A stretch of DNA of 64,000 nt from Microglena sp. YARC (Eukaryota; Chlorophyta; Chlorophyceae; Chlamydomonadales; Chlamydomonadaceae), in NCBI GenBank assembly GCA_022414725.1, contig CM039466.1, positions 37,257,392 to 37,321,391 of the forward strand, given 5' to 3'. This document shows positions 63,424-64,000 of this stretch, piece after piece. A program made the position numbers and the translations under genes. How positions within the stretch are numbered: position 1 is the first letter of the stretch; every line of letters begins with the position of its first letter. A model generated the notes under the pieces. The model saw nothing but the letters and a program-made list of their open reading frames with translations. It was not told the origin of the DNA and searched no databases.

Positions 63424-63702
63424 GAGCTCATATAAAGAGATGGGGAAGAAGCGGCTTATGGGAAGAAGTTTGATGCAGCATCGCCTGCGACGCTAAAACA
63501 TGGCGGGGAGTGATCGCGACGGAGCAACAGGTGGCAAGGGAAGCGAGTTAGTTACGAGACCGTTGGCTGACGTGTCTGGCTTCATCATGGTCAGACGGTT
63601 GGTCGGTCGGTCGAACGGACAAATGGGTAACACTGGGGGCTTTCACCACCAAGAAGGGGGGGCTCTGCAACAAACAATAAGCCAGGGGCTACCAAGGTGA
63701 GT
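63424..63702 (+). pseudogene. Copy of the 3' half of TMEM184 exon 9 split by family A
   Basis: GAAGAAGCGGCTTATGGGAA (to 63469) and AAGCCAGGGGCTACCAAG|gtgag (from 63684) are the two halves of the exon end KKRLxYGKK...KPGAAK. The 200-bp element sits between. Confidence 0.85.
63470..63683 (+). mobile_element. Family A element inserted in an exon 9 copy
   Basis: TTTGATGCAGCATCGCCTGC to GGGGGGGCTCTGCAACAAACAAT. The known uninterrupted exon defines its ends closely. Confidence 0.8.
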
Positions 63703-64000
63703 ATCAGGGTACTACTTCTTGCCAAATTGGTCAGCGCTAACAGCGCACAAACGTCAAATTGGTCAGCCCTTTTTAGTGCAAAAGGCGCAAAACCTGCGCG
63801 CTGTGCCCACAGGGGGGTGAAAAATCTGTGCGAAACGCGCAGAGGGGCTCAAAAAGGGAGCGCGGCACCGCGCTGCCGCGCGCACTTAGTAGTACCCTGC
63901 AGGGTACTTCCATTGACCAAATTGGCCAGCGCTTTAGCGCACTTGAAAAACTAAAAACTGCGCTTTGTAATGCAAAAACCTCAAAAATTGCTTGCTGCGC
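63703..64000 (+). mobile_element. Dispersed repeat family C, longest copy, runs off the window
   Basis: GCGC-rich, with the palindromic GTACCCTGCAGGGTAC at 63893-63908. AAATTGGCCAGCGCTTTAGC is the reverse of the family C piece at 41780-41815. Confidence 0.65.

Overview
This is an intron-rich, repeat-dense eukaryotic nuclear window. Evidence for that is spliceosomal GT-AG and GC-AG introns, pieces of a non-LTR retrotransposon, tRNA-derived SINE-like repeats, MITE-like elements and very heavy simple-sequence DNA. The protein families (GH5 cellulase, TMEM184/organic-solute-transporter-alpha, cold-shock-domain RNA-binding protein, F-box-like/LRR protein) fit a free-living protist. A green microalga of prasinophyte type is my best guess, but that is inference; nothing in the window fixes the taxon.

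Four genes can be rebuilt from split exons whose phases match. (1) Plus strand, about 238-18738: the 3' part of a GH5 endoglucanase. Seven coding exons carry the NEP acid/base Glu, the H-x-Y strand, the nucleophile Glu and the terminal W-rich strand, ending in TAG. Its 5' end lies before the window, and one exon lacks a single C in a C run, which breaks the frame. (2) Minus strand, 29591-24259: an LRR protein with 16 repeats of 23 residues, preceded by an F-box-like exon. (3) Minus strand, about 36547-32550: a protein with a clear cold-shock domain, a probable second one, and a Gly/Ser-rich tail with a coding 120-bp tandem repeat. (4) Plus strand, 37722 to beyond 63309: a TMEM184-like multi-pass membrane protein in nine exons, running off the right edge. 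Genes 3 and 4 diverge from about 36.5-37.7 kb.

The most unusual feature is shared by all four genes. Most of the introns are built from tandem arrays whose unit is a piece of a neighbouring exon together with its splice site. Some arrays repeat the 5' edge of the downstream exon with its acceptor, some the 3' edge of the upstream exon with its donor, and some nearly the whole exon. Simple sequence separates the copies. One true exon can sit beside 3 to about 20 decoys. One array (42791-43340) is in frame and stop-free with its exon, so choice of a decoy acceptor would add multiples of 14 residues. Another (8865-10125) repeats CAG|GTATG, the motif of recursive splice sites.

The intergenic parts (18.7-24.2 kb, 29.6-32.5 kb) hold mostly dispersed repeats, here named A (about 200 bp, SINE/MITE-like), B (3' tails of the LINE), C, D (200-bp TIR element with 8-10 bp target duplications), E and T (tRNA-headed SINE). 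There is also a recent 1,049-bp tandem duplication at 27.0-29.1 kb. A 7.1-kb satellite (54.1-61.2 kb) fills one TMEM184 intron. Most long open frames in the window are translations of simple repeats, not genes.
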